The notes below the pieces were generated by a model that did not search any database, had not been told where the DNA came from, and worked only from the letters and a program-made list of their open reading frames with translations. Shown here piece after piece: positions 46,584-54,958 of a stretch of 64,000 bases of DNA. The DNA is taken from NCBI RefSeq assembly GCF_964253085.1, contig NZ_CAXUQH020000001.1:1674001-1738000 (forward strand). Direction: 5' to 3'. Each line of letters opens with the position of its first letter. Position 1 is the first letter of the stretch. A program made the translations under genes and the position numbers. The DNA comes from Paenibacillus_E sp964253085 (GTDB taxonomy: Bacteria; Bacillota; Bacilli; Paenibacillales; NBRC-103111).

Positions 46584-47132
46584 TTGAATCTAGTCAAACA
46601 GATTTGGAGCTGGTTTGGTTCCATTGCGATTTCCTTTGTATTAGTCGTCTTTCTAGGAGTTTTTGTATTTCAATCTACGAGAGTCAGCGGCCATTCGATG
46701 GATCCGACATTGCATGATAGTCAGCGAGTGTATGTTTCGAAATTGTCGCATACCTTTCACTACGAACCTAATTATGAAGATATTGTCATTATCGACTCTA
46801 GGGTTGAGATGAAGCGGACTTTTAAACATGATTTGTTGGACAGCCCATTGCTCAGCTTATTTGTTCGAGGCGATGATAAGCATGTATGGATTAAGCGTGT
46901 GATTGGTAAGCCAGGGGACCAACTTGAGCTTAAGGATAATCAGATGTATCGCAACGGGGAGCTTCTGAATGAGTCTTACATCAATGAGGAAATGAGAGCG
47001 AACGGGAACAAAAAGTGGACCGTTCCAGCTGATCATATTTTCGTGATGGGGGATAATCGGAACAATAGCATGGATAGTCGCGTCATTGGCTTCATTCCTA
47101 TTGACCATGTGCTAGGGAAAAAGCTATTTTAA
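46584..47132 (+). CDS. lepB: Signal peptidase I
   Basis: 182 residues, single N-terminal anchor helix, the SipS/SipT layout of Bacilli. Seen: catalytic Ser38 in VSGHSMDPTL, catalytic Lys104 in HVWIKRVIGKPGD, and the C-terminal box MGDNRNNSMDSR. Cleaves signal peptides of exported proteins such as the 3D protein nearby. TTG start at 46584 behind AAGGGAGC. It is close behind liaR (18 bases), so it may share the lia transcript, which would tie secretion capacity to envelope stress. Confidence 0.93.
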   Translation: MNLVKQIWSWFGSIAISFVLVVFLGVFVFQSTRVSGHSMDPTLHDSQRVYVSKLSHTFHYEPNYEDIVIIDSRVEMKRTFKHDLLDSPLLSLFVRGDDKHVWIKRVIGKPGDQLELKDNQMYRNGELLNESYINEEMRANGNKKWTVPADHIFVMGDNRNNSMDSRVIGFIPIDHVLGKKLF

Positions 47133-47138
47133 ATGGAA

Positions 47139-47187
47139 GAGGCTGTATCACCAGTAGATGATTCTACTTGGGGATACAGCCTTTTTG
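47139..47187 (+). terminator. Terminator after lepB
   Basis: Stem GGCTGTATC / GATACAGCC with an inner stem AGTAGA / TCTACT and TTTTT after the right arm. Confidence 0.88.
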
Positions 47188-47309
47188 TTGTAGTTGGGTC
47201 AGAACAGGAGTCCGGGGCGGCTAAAGGACGTTTGATTAGGGTAGCTTTAGAAGTAAAAGATACAGTTAAATTTGTCCGAATTACCTTGAATCCGCGAATA
47301 AATGGATAA

Positions 47310-47435
47310 TGTACATCTATTTCTCCACTTTTGATGGAAAAGGAGTAGATATGGGAGAAATAACTGGAGGTTTTCCAGTTGTTTGAGATTAATGGCTCGA
47401 AACTGTGAAAATAACTACATGTTTTCCAGTTAATG
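47310..47435. repeat. Array of imperfect palindromic repeats, about 50-nt spacing
   Basis: Units sharing GAGAAATAACTGGA...TTTTCCAGTT: 47355-47384 and 47406-47435 on the plus strand and a diverged inverted copy at about 47310-47334. Each unit is itself a small palindrome (CTGGA / TCCAG). A related pair occurs at 57714-57793. The rest of 47188-47563 shows no supported gene; a plus-strand frame at 47440-47649 is antisense to the next gene and not believed. Confidence 0.65.
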
Positions 47436-47563
47436 TTGAATGGGGTTGCACTCGGATGGGGAGCGTTCGTTGCGGGAGGCGGCGGGGCTGTTCCTGCAAG
47501 AAGTCCCTGCGGTAGCTAATATCGCAGTAGGGCTACTGACTAGCCAGAAAAACCCGTTGGGAG

Positions 47564-48259
47564 TCACATCTTCGCATCCAGCAATAGGCCGCGCATTGGA
47601 ACAGGCAGATACGCCTCAAGCTGGGATTGATACTGACCATATGGCTTAAGCGGTGATGTGGAAAGTTGAAACAATGAGACGGAAGGCAGCTGCTGCAGAT
47701 GATCAATACGGCTTACTAACGAGCTAGCGAAGCTGGTGAGATCAAGCAAACTTTTGCGATTAATGGCACTAGGTTGATTAAGTTGCTTCTCTAGCACCTC
47801 AGGTTGTAGGGTCAACTTGCCATTATCACTCTTGGCGATGCCCAGATCATGCAATGTGTTGGGCTTTGAGGCCCCTTCTAGGCCTTGAAGCAGGGCATGA
47901 CTCACGTAGTCGGGTGAATCCCCTAGTTGATCTTGCAATTCATTATATGTATGAATAAACGTTAGAAGGTTCTGGGTGATGTCGGTTTGTGACTCTTTAG
48001 TCGGAGTGAAAGCAGTCGTGTTGACGAGTGTCTGAGCGGATTGTTTAACGTTTTGCGTAGATTGAACCAAGCCAGCCACGTCTTTGGCGGCCGTCTGTGC
48101 GAACTGTTTATAGGCGAGCTGCTCAAACGGTAAATCCAACATACGACGTATGGTATTCGATTTACCTCCAGAGACCGCACTTACAGCGCCAACACGGTAA
48201 TAATCTTTATGAGTTTGATACCTGTTCACTGCCATGACGGACGGGTAAGCATTGATCAA
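47564..48259 (-). CDS. Hypothetical protein resembling the FliD C-terminal region
   Basis: 231 residues. Part of the sequence looks like the C-terminal domain of the flagellar cap protein FliD: LLTFIHTYNELQDQLGDSP, then LHDLGIAKSDNGKLTLQPEV and a long helical region. No N-terminal FliD domain, signal or membrane segment is present. It could be a remodelled flagellar relative or an unrelated coiled protein. TTG at 48259 is six bases after AGGTGA; a GTG 9 bases upstream lies inside that site. No flagellar genes are nearby. Single gene. Confidence 0.65.
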   Translation of the reverse strand: MINAYPSVMAVNRYQTHKDYYRVGAVSAVSGGKSNTIRRMLDLPFEQLAYKQFAQTAAKDVAGLVQSTQNVKQSAQTLVNTTAFTPTKESQTDITQNLLTFIHTYNELQDQLGDSPDYVSHALLQGLEGASKPNTLHDLGIAKSDNGKLTLQPEVLEKQLNQPSAINRKSLLDLTSFASSLVSRIDHLQQLPSVSLFQLSTSPLKPYGQYQSQLEAYLPVPMRGLLLDAKM

Positions 48260-48388
48260 TGCGATCACCTCATTTCACATACGCTAAGTATATCACCCCA
48301 GTAGACTGGGGTAAATTGGTATTGTGGGGTCAATTACGGGATTCGCTACATAAGATAGCATTATTGCTTCTTGTGGAGGCGGTGCCAT

Positions 48389-48835
48389 GTGATACGCAAA
48401 CGTTTGGCTACCATTGACGACGCTGCTATATATCGCTTAGTTGTTGAACAATTAGTTCCTTTTTCCAGAATGTATGATTCAGGTAATTCTGTGACCTACT
48501 CAGAGATCCGTAAGCGATTGAACGCCAATAAAACGTTCGTCATCGCCAAAGGGTACAAACGGCCTTACGGCTTCATTTCGATCATACGCAAATCGAGCAA
48601 GCTCTTCATTGATATGCTGGCTGTTGATCCCCGTGAGCAGGGCAAAGGTATTGGACATACACTTATGAAGGCTGCAGAAGACTACGGGCTTAGTGAACGT
48701 TGCCAAACGGTGGAGCTGTTTGTTGATGACAGCAACCCGAAGGCAATACGATTTTATAGCAAAAGAGGTTATGAAATTGATTCGTATGTGCCTGAGCTTA
48801 GCTGTTATCGCATGAATAAAAGGTTGAAACGTTGA
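48389..48835 (+). CDS. GNAT family N-acetyltransferase
   Basis: 148 residues. Seen: IDMLAVDPREQGKGIGHTLM (acetyl-CoA loop Q-x-x-G-x-G/H) and VELFVDDSNPKAIRFYSKRG, the standard GNAT C-terminal motif. GTG at 48389 is preceded by GGAGGCGGTG. The acceptor is unknown. Ends at a hairpin shared with the convergent gene. Confidence 0.9.
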   Translation: MIRKRLATIDDAAIYRLVVEQLVPFSRMYDSGNSVTYSEIRKRLNANKTFVIAKGYKRPYGFISIIRKSSKLFIDMLAVDPREQGKGIGHTLMKAAEDYGLSERCQTVELFVDDSNPKAIRFYSKRGYEIDSYVPELSCYRMNKRLKR

Positions 48836-48841
48836 GAAAGG

Positions 48842-48873
48842 GGCTGTTGATGAGCTAAGCATCCACAGCCTTG
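48842..48873. terminator. Hairpin between convergent genes
   Basis: GGCTGT-GATG / CATC-ACAGCC with a short loop and a weak T tail on the plus side; probably serves both convergent genes. Confidence 0.55.
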
Positions 48874-48880
48874 ATTTCCG

Positions 48881-49249
48881 TCATTCACTAAGCATGGCAG
48901 CAATATAGTCGATTTGGATATCTACGGGACCATTGGGTCTAGCTAGTGGGGCTTGTAAAGGCCCTCCAAAACGGATAAGCCCGAAGGAAGACAACTGATT
49001 TTCTGTTGACGTCTGAGTCGGGGCATCAGGTTGAGCTTGCTTCTTTTTCCCCTTCTTCGTAGGCGTTGGCTTGCTGGTTTTGGAATAGGACTTGATGCTT
49101 GTTTGTTGATTGTCATTTAAGATAAGCTTGTTTTTCTCCACTCGACTAACGATCCCATAGATCTCTGAGCCATTCGTTAAGTAGACAAGAACGTGCTTTC
49201 CGACAAGATTTTTGCAGCTTTTTTCGGTGATTGGGTGAAAGGGTTGCAT
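48881..49249 (-). CDS. Lsm/SH3-barrel-like small protein with Lys/Thr-rich linker
   Basis: 122 residues. The first 50 residues (LVGKHVLVYLTNGSEIYGIV then SRVEKNKLILND) have the strand pattern of an Sm-like or SH3 barrel. A low-complexity K/T/P/Q linker follows (about 58-90), then a conserved-looking Gly-rich tail (LIRFGGPLQAPLARPNG) and a hydrophobic end. ATG at 49249 is 9 bases from GGAGGTG. Not assigned to a named family; RNA or protein binding is a guess from the fold pattern. Confidence 0.65.
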   Translation of the reverse strand: MQPFHPITEKSCKNLVGKHVLVYLTNGSEIYGIVSRVEKNKLILNDNQQTSIKSYSKTSKPTPTKKGKKKQAQPDAPTQTSTENQLSSFGLIRFGGPLQAPLARPNGPVDIQIDYIAAMLSE

Positions 49250-49439
49250 GACTAAGGGCACCTCCGTGTTCGTATGTACTGTTAGCCTATGCCATGCAGA
49301 ATGTAACGGTATAGACGAATGTCTAGTTTCTCATAAGAAAATGTTATGAGATAAAGTGTCTATATAAGTTGAATAGCTTGACAATTTTAGGTATGCTAAG
49401 CATATTAACTAATTCTAATAGAGAAAGAATGATGCATAG

Positions 49440-50975
49440 ATGAGTGGAGCTGTGTTTTATATTTTCGGAGCAACGGGAGATTTAGCGAAAAGAAAACTGT
49501 TTCCAGCCTTTTATAGCCTTTATCGGGAAGGCAAGCTGGGAGAAAATTTTGCTGTAGTTGGTCTGGCTCGCAGACCTCGGACGAATGAGCAATTCCGTGA
49601 AGACGTGAAAAATTCGATTCAAGATTTCGCTCGTTACAAAAATACGGATGCTGCAGAATGGGAGAAATTCGCCCAAAGATTTGAGTATATGTCACTCGAC
49701 ATTAACAATGTCGCAGGTTTCCATGAACTGAATACACTGACAGCGAAATTGGATGAGAAGTATCAAACGGGCGGCAACCGTCTGTTCTATTTGGCACTCG
49801 CGCCTGAGTTGTTCGGCAATGTATCGTACAATTTGAGCGAAGGTGGCTTGCTTAATACGAAGGGCTGGCATCGTCTGGTTATTGAAAAACCATTCGGTTA
49901 CGACTTACCATCTGCGGAGCGTTTGAATGGACAGCTTCGTCAAGTGTTCGAAGAGAAGGATATTTACCGCATCGATCATTACCTGGGTAAAGAAATGGTC
50001 CAAAACATCGAGTTCGTTCGCTTCGCGAATGCTTTCTTCGAACCGCTTTGGAATAATAAATACATAGCGAACATCCAGATCACGTTGAGTGAGACTGTTG
50101 GTGTAGAAGAGCGCGGTGGCTACTACGACCACTCAGGGGCTCTTCGCGATATGGGGCAAAATCACATGCTGCAAATGCTGATGATGATGGCGATGGAACC
50201 GCCTAGCCGTTTACATCCGGAGGATATACGTGATGAGAAGGTGAAGGTGCTCCGTTCACTTCGTCTGTTCGAAGACGGCGAGGATGTACGTGCGAACGTG
50301 ATTCGCGGTCAATATGCCAGCGGTTCTTCCAAAGGCAAAGCACTGCCTGCATACCGTGAAGAGGATTCGGTGAATCCGCAATCGACGACAGAAACCTATT
50401 TTGCAGCGCGTGTTCACGTGGATAATTTCCGCTGGGCGGGTGTGCCATTCTATATTCGTACTGGAAAAAGACTACCAGTCAAAACGACAGAGGTCGTTGT
50501 GGAATTCAAGAACATTCCAAACAATGTCTATTTGGCTAAAAAGCATGAGCTAGAGCCGAATCTGCTCGTATTCCGTGTGAATCCGATGGAAGGCATCTAT
50601 TTGAAAATGAACGCGAAGCAACCTGGTTCAGAAGGCGTGATCGTACCGGTTGCGATGGATTTCTGTCAAAGCTGTCAAATCGGTATCAATACACCAGAGG
50701 CTTACGAGCGCTTGCTGTATGATGCAACTCGCGGAGATTCCACTTACTTTACACGTTGGGATGAAGTTGCGCTTGCATGGTCTTATGTGGATCGCATCGC
50801 GGCTGCATGGAGCGAACAGACAGATGACCTCAAGCACTATCCTGCTGGCTCATGGGGTCCTGCAGAAGCAGCGAAGCTCTTGAGTGACGATGGATTCAAG
50901 TGGTGGCCGATTAATGGCCAGAATGAAGGGGAAGTCGATTGGGAAGCTGTTCAGAAAACAACCGTATTGGCTTAG
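49440..50975 (+). CDS. zwf: Glucose-6-phosphate 1-dehydrogenase
   Basis: 511 residues, full length. First oxidative step of the pentose phosphate pathway. Seen: NADP loop IFGATGDLAKRKLFPAFY, the active-site motif IYRIDHYLGKEMVQN (about residues 174-188), YYDHSGALRDMGQNHMLQML, and FYIRTGKRLP. ATG at 49440 with a modest AGAAAGAA site. Complements tkt and tal at 4.2-7 kb. Terminator follows. Confidence 0.97.
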   Translation: MSGAVFYIFGATGDLAKRKLFPAFYSLYREGKLGENFAVVGLARRPRTNEQFREDVKNSIQDFARYKNTDAAEWEKFAQRFEYMSLDINNVAGFHELNTLTAKLDEKYQTGGNRLFYLALAPELFGNVSYNLSEGGLLNTKGWHRLVIEKPFGYDLPSAERLNGQLRQVFEEKDIYRIDHYLGKEMVQNIEFVRFANAFFEPLWNNKYIANIQITLSETVGVEERGGYYDHSGALRDMGQNHMLQMLMMMAMEPPSRLHPEDIRDEKVKVLRSLRLFEDGEDVRANVIRGQYASGSSKGKALPAYREEDSVNPQSTTETYFAARVHVDNFRWAGVPFYIRTGKRLPVKTTEVVVEFKNIPNNVYLAKKHELEPNLLVFRVNPMEGIYLKMNAKQPGSEGVIVPVAMDFCQSCQIGINTPEAYERLLYDATRGDSTYFTRWDEVALAWSYVDRIAAAWSEQTDDLKHYPAGSWGPAEAAKLLSDDGFKWWPINGQNEGEVDWEAVQKTTVLA

Positions 50976-50989
50976 CATAGGGAGCTTAT

Positions 50990-51019
50990 CCAACAGGCGA
51001 AATTCGCCTGTTGGTTTTT
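50990..51019 (+). terminator. Terminator after zwf
   Basis: Stem CCAACAGGCGAA / TTCGCCTGTTGG, almost no loop, then six T. Confidence 0.85.
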
Positions 51020-51092
51020 TGCATGCAGGTACAAGCGCAGCAAGAAAATCCTTGATGTTGTCGAGTCTGAACGACGTATAGGTCACAATTTG

Positions 51093-51101
51093 TGGTATAC
51101 T
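51093..51101 (+). promoter_or_regulatory. Extended -10 promoter of the metallophosphoesterase gene
   Basis: TGGTATACT, an extended -10 element, 46 bases before the ATG; no good -35 at standard spacing. Confidence 0.4.
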
Positions 51102-51146
51102 AGTGCATATGGCCATTTTTTCATTTTATACACTAGAGGTGCATCG

Positions 51147-52220
51147 ATGTCACGGAGAGCGTTTGTGCGATGGCTGCTTGCCATTGGGGCTGTTTTAGTA
51201 GGATTAAGTGCTTGGTTTAGTCTACTTGTAAAGAAGAAATTCATTCCCGAGGAACAGGCTGTAGCCGCACCCATTGCTAGCTCCGAGCCTCCTCAAGCTA
51301 CGCCAACGCCTTCGGATGAACCTCTGCCTCTCGGCCCGTTGATGTCCTTTTTTATCTTAAGTGACCTTCATGTTACATCGGGAGATTCGCTTCCCAATAA
51401 AAAGCTTAGGCTTGCGTTAGATGATGTCACTCAATTCGATGGTCCTGTCGATGCAATTATGCTGACCGGTGATTTGACGGATACAGGAACCGAGGTTGAC
51501 TATAAGGCATTGCGTGCCATACTGAATAATTATAAGCTTCCTCCTATTCATGGGAACATGGGGAATCATGATTATTATACGATTTGGATTAATAAAGCGA
51601 ATAGTTGGGATCAAGATAAAGTGCCGAATGGCAAAAGTGATGCGGTAAGTAGAGAGCAGTTCAAGAAATTCATGGGCTATACTTCCATTTATAATGATTT
51701 TACGACGAACGGACACTCTATACTGTTGCTATCACAAGAAGCTTACGTGCAAGAGAAGCCCGAGGTGGGTGAAGGTGCATGGTACTCCGATGAACAGCTA
51801 ACTTGGTTCAAAGGAAGGATGGGCAATTTATATAAACCAGGAAGACCTCTGTTTGTGATGACGCATCAACCATTGCCGCCTGTTGGCACCGATGGTGCTA
51901 CTCACCAGCTCATTCGAGCCATACAGTTCCGCGAAACGTTGAAGCCTTACAAAAATGTATTCGTCTTCTGTGGTCATCGTCATCAGGATTTTCAGAATGG
52001 GACACCGCACTATATTCAGGAAACGTTCCATTATTTCCATAATGCCTCTGTAGGGAGAACGCTGAATCGGGCGTACCAACAAACTGCACAGGATAAAGCA
52101 CAGGGTATTTATGTGCAAGTATTTGCAGATAAAGTGGTTGTGCGCGGCAGGGAATTCAGTAATCGCACGTTCATCGAAGAAGCGAACTATACCGTTCCCC
52201 TGGAGAAAGCACACGCTTGA
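51147..52220 (+). CDS. Exported calcineurin-like metallophosphoesterase
   Basis: 357 residues. N-terminal signal with SRRAFVRWLLAIGAVLVG, close to a twin-arginine motif, then a short Pro/Thr linker and a metallophosphoesterase domain: ILSDLHVTSGD (metal I), MLTGDLTDTG, HGNMGNHDYY, VMTHQPLPP, and FCGHRHQDF. Dimetal hydrolase of unknown substrate acting outside the membrane, anchored or released. ATG at 51147 has AGAGGTG before it; an upstream in-frame ATG at 51090 lies in the promoter region. Confidence 0.9.
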   Translation: MSRRAFVRWLLAIGAVLVGLSAWFSLLVKKKFIPEEQAVAAPIASSEPPQATPTPSDEPLPLGPLMSFFILSDLHVTSGDSLPNKKLRLALDDVTQFDGPVDAIMLTGDLTDTGTEVDYKALRAILNNYKLPPIHGNMGNHDYYTIWINKANSWDQDKVPNGKSDAVSREQFKKFMGYTSIYNDFTTNGHSILLLSQEAYVQEKPEVGEGAWYSDEQLTWFKGRMGNLYKPGRPLFVMTHQPLPPVGTDGATHQLIRAIQFRETLKPYKNVFVFCGHRHQDFQNGTPHYIQETFHYFHNASVGRTLNRAYQQTAQDKAQGIYVQVFADKVVVRGREFSNRTFIEEANYTVPLEKAHA

Positions 52221-52249
52221 TTCTGAAGTAGTCATAGGTATAAGTACGT

Positions 52250-52416
52250 GTTCAAAAAGTCCGGTTTTCAGCACCGAGAAGATTGAAAGAAGCTAGGAAA
52301 TGAGGAGCGGAGCGTAGTGAGAGCTACGTGAGCACCGGAAGTTCCGGCTGAATTCAATATTCGATGTCGAATACGCTTCATGGACTACTTCGTGATCAAA
52401 AGTGGACTTTTTGAAC
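52250..52416. repeat. Non-coding element with terminal inverted repeats (MITE-like)
   Basis: About 167 bases bounded by GTTCAAAAAGTC and its exact complement GACTTTTTGAAC. Inside are short hairpins (GGAGCGGAGCG, GTAGTGAGAGCTAC, and ATTCGATGTCGAAT). There is no reading frame of note and no target duplication was obvious. The size and ends fit a MITE or a mobile structured RNA. It fills the gap between the metallophosphoesterase and prfC and may add secondary structure to the prfC leader. Confidence 0.7.
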
Positions 52417-52449
52417 TACCTCTAAAAGAAGAAGGGAATAAACGAACAC

Positions 52450-54033
52450 ATGAAAACCCAACTCACTAAGCTTCTCGAAACGGAAGTCGCTAAACGACGG
52501 ACGTTCGCGATTATTTCTCACCCGGATGCCGGGAAAACAACATTAACAGAAAAACTGCTTTTATTCGGGGGCGCAATTCGCTTAGCCGGAACGGTTAAAG
52601 GCCGTAAAGCGAGTAAACATGCGACATCGGACTGGATGGAAATTGAGAAACAACGGGGTATCTCTGTAACATCAAGCGTTATGCAGTTCGACTATGAAGG
52701 TCACCGCGTCAATATTCTGGATACACCAGGTCACCAAGATTTCAGTGAGGACACCTACCGTACATTGACAGCCGCGGATAGCGCGGTGATGTTGATCGAC
52801 GTTGCCAAAGGGGTCGAGACACAGACCAAGAAGCTATTCCAAGTATGTCGTATGCGTGGGATTCCCATTTTCACATTCATTAATAAATTGGACCGTGAGG
52901 GCCGTGATCCGTTCGAGTTATTAGAAGAGCTTGAAGAAGTGCTCGGCATTCGTTCTTATCCGATGAACTGGCCAATTGGGTCAGGGAAGCAGTTCTGTGG
53001 GGTTTACGACCGAGGGAAATCGCAGTTAGAGCTATACCAAGGCGACGATCATAAGGAAATTGAAGTCCGCAAAGTGGATGGTGTAGAAGATCCGTTAGTG
53101 AAGCAAATCGCTGGTGAGTTCCTGCACAAGCAATTGTGCGGAGATATCGAGCTGTTGGATGTTGCTGGTGACCCTTTTGATATGGAAAAAGTGATGAAGG
53201 GTGAACTTACGCCTGTTTTCTTCGGGAGTGCGGTGAACAACTTCGGGGTTCAGACGTTCCTCGAGAACTTCCTGCAATTAGCGCCACAACCTGAGCCGCG
53301 CACTAGTACTGCTGGTGTGATCGAGCCAACGAGAGAGAAATTCTCTGGTTATGTGTTCAAAATTCAAGCGAATATGAATCCCGCTCACCGCGACCGCGTA
53401 GCTTTCTTACGTATCGTCTCCGGAAAGTTCGAGCGAGGAATGTCCGTGAAGCATGTAAGGCTCGGCAAGGATATCAAGCTGGCACAGCCGCAGCAGTTCC
53501 TAGCACAAGATCGTGATATCGTGGAAGAAGCTTTCCCAGGGGATATCATTGGTCTATTCGATCCAGGTATTTTCCGGATTGGTGATTCCTTAAGCGAGGG
53601 AGAAGAGGTCGTCTTCGATGAACTGCCAACCTTCTCACCGGAGCTATTCAGCAAGGTATCGATCAAAAATGCCTTGAAACAAAAGCAGTTCCTGAAAGGG
53701 ATCGATCAGTTGACTGAAGAAGGGATGATCCAAGTCTTCACCACGATTGGTTTCGAAGATATGATACTTGGCGTCGTAGGCCAACTTCAATTCGAAGTTC
53801 TGGAGCATCGGATGAAATCGGAGTATGGTGTGGATATCCTTTTGCAACGTCAGAATTATCAATTCGCGCGTTGGATTATCGATGATAAAATCGATCCAGC
53901 TAAATTCCGGATTAACTCTCAATTGGTGAAAGATAAGAAAGGGAATTTCGTAGGCTTGTTCGAAAGTGAATATGCGCTGCGCTCTTCCATTGATAAAAAT
54001 CCAAGTGCACAGTTCTTAACGAGTGCCCCATAA
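52450..54033 (+). CDS. prfC: Peptide chain release factor 3
   Basis: 527 residues. GTPase that recycles RF1/RF2 after termination. Seen: SHPDAGKTTLTEKLL (G1), RGISVTSSVMQF (switch region), LDTPGHQDFSEDTY (G3), FINKLDREGRDPFE (G4), and the C-terminal RF3 domain (VGQLQFEVLEHRMKSEYGVD). ATG at 52450 with AGAAGAAGGG. It lies directly behind the repeat element; a terminator follows. Confidence 0.96.
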   Translation: MKTQLTKLLETEVAKRRTFAIISHPDAGKTTLTEKLLLFGGAIRLAGTVKGRKASKHATSDWMEIEKQRGISVTSSVMQFDYEGHRVNILDTPGHQDFSEDTYRTLTAADSAVMLIDVAKGVETQTKKLFQVCRMRGIPIFTFINKLDREGRDPFELLEELEEVLGIRSYPMNWPIGSGKQFCGVYDRGKSQLELYQGDDHKEIEVRKVDGVEDPLVKQIAGEFLHKQLCGDIELLDVAGDPFDMEKVMKGELTPVFFGSAVNNFGVQTFLENFLQLAPQPEPRTSTAGVIEPTREKFSGYVFKIQANMNPAHRDRVAFLRIVSGKFERGMSVKHVRLGKDIKLAQPQQFLAQDRDIVEEAFPGDIIGLFDPGIFRIGDSLSEGEEVVFDELPTFSPELFSKVSIKNALKQKQFLKGIDQLTEEGMIQVFTTIGFEDMILGVVGQLQFEVLEHRMKSEYGVDILLQRQNYQFARWIIDDKIDPAKFRINSQLVKDKKGNFVGLFESEYALRSSIDKNPSAQFLTSAP

Positions 54034-54043
54034 TAGCAAGTAA

Positions 54044-54085
54044 AAAGAGGCTTTTCCTGAAGATTTCAGGGAAAGCCTCTTCTTG
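54044..54085 (+). terminator. Terminator after prfC
   Basis: Stem AAGAGGCTTT-CCTGA / TCAGG-AAAGCCTCTT with one bulge and a short loop, T-rich tail. Confidence 0.8.
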
Positions 54086-54157
54086 TTGGATGTTGTCGCC
54101 AATGCTCAGTTGCCTTCATACACTAGGATGGGGTGAATTCGAAGCTGGAGGCTAAGT

Positions 54158-54958
54158 ATGAAGAAGAGAATAAAGAATAGTTCAAAAAAGGCGCTGCCCT
54201 TGAATAAGGCAAGATATGTAAGCAGCAAAATCGGAAAAACCAAGGCCGTCGAGTCGGTTGAATCACTTCGCAAGTATGTGCCAAGCACCAAACGCATGAC
54301 TGCAGCAACCTTACAAGAAATGCTCGAACAATATAAAATGGTCTACGTGAAACCCAATATAGGCATGTTCGGGAACGGTGTGATCCGTATCGAGTTAGCA
54401 GGGGAGGATGCAGAACGGCCCTATTCCTACCAATCGGGGGTCACCATCAAAAGGTTCAAAACCTTCGCAGACATGTACGTCTCACTCCTCAAGGTGACAA
54501 GGAAACGGCCTTATTTAGTTCAGAAAGGGATTCATCTGTTGACCTACAAGGGGAACCGCTTTGATCTTCGCGTTATGGTGCAGCAAACGCCTACTCGCAA
54601 ATGGGAGACGACAGGGATAATTGGCCGCGTGGCACATCCCGCAAAGATTGTGACGAACTTTCATAATGGAGGTACGTTGAAATCGGTGGATACTTTGTTA
54701 AAGAAGTATTTGCCTCCTACGGAGAGGAAAGGGTTTGTGCAGCGGCTGCAAGTGATGGGAATCCAGGTGTCTAAGGCGATTAATGCTCGGTATAGAGGGG
54801 TAAAAGAGATAGGCGTCGATGTGGCCTTAGATAAAGATCTGGAGCCATGGATTCTTGAAGTGAATACGAGTCCAGACCCGTACATTTTTCGGAAATTAAA
54901 GGATAAGCGCGTTTTTGCCAAAATAAGAAGATACGCCAAAGCTTATGGCCGGTTATGA
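54158..54958 (+). CDS. YheC/YheD family ATP-grasp protein
   Basis: 266 residues. Seen: MVYVKPNIGMFGNGVIRIEL, QKGIHLLTYKGNRFDLRVMVQ, GVDVALDKDLEPWILEVNTSPDP, the standard YheC/D ATP-grasp elements (the final segment holds the Mg/ATP ligands). Relatives are spore-coat-associated; shorter than Bacillus YheD, with a basic N-terminal tail. ATG at 54158 behind GGAGGC. Convergent with the EAL gene, and the stops overlap by 6 bases. Confidence 0.88.
   Translation: MKKRIKNSSKKALPLNKARYVSSKIGKTKAVESVESLRKYVPSTKRMTAATLQEMLEQYKMVYVKPNIGMFGNGVIRIELAGEDAERPYSYQSGVTIKRFKTFADMYVSLLKVTRKRPYLVQKGIHLLTYKGNRFDLRVMVQQTPTRKWETTGIIGRVAHPAKIVTNFHNGGTLKSVDTLLKKYLPPTERKGFVQRLQVMGIQVSKAINARYRGVKEIGVDVALDKDLEPWILEVNTSPDPYIFRKLKDKRVFAKIRRYAKAYGRL

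Noticed and set aside
47440..47649. Plus-strand 69-codon frame
   Set aside because: Antisense to the 3' end of the FliD-C-like gene, no ribosome site, no recognisable sequence.
52250..52416. Insertion sequence
   Set aside because: Inverted ends are present but there is no transposase frame; described as a MITE-like element instead.
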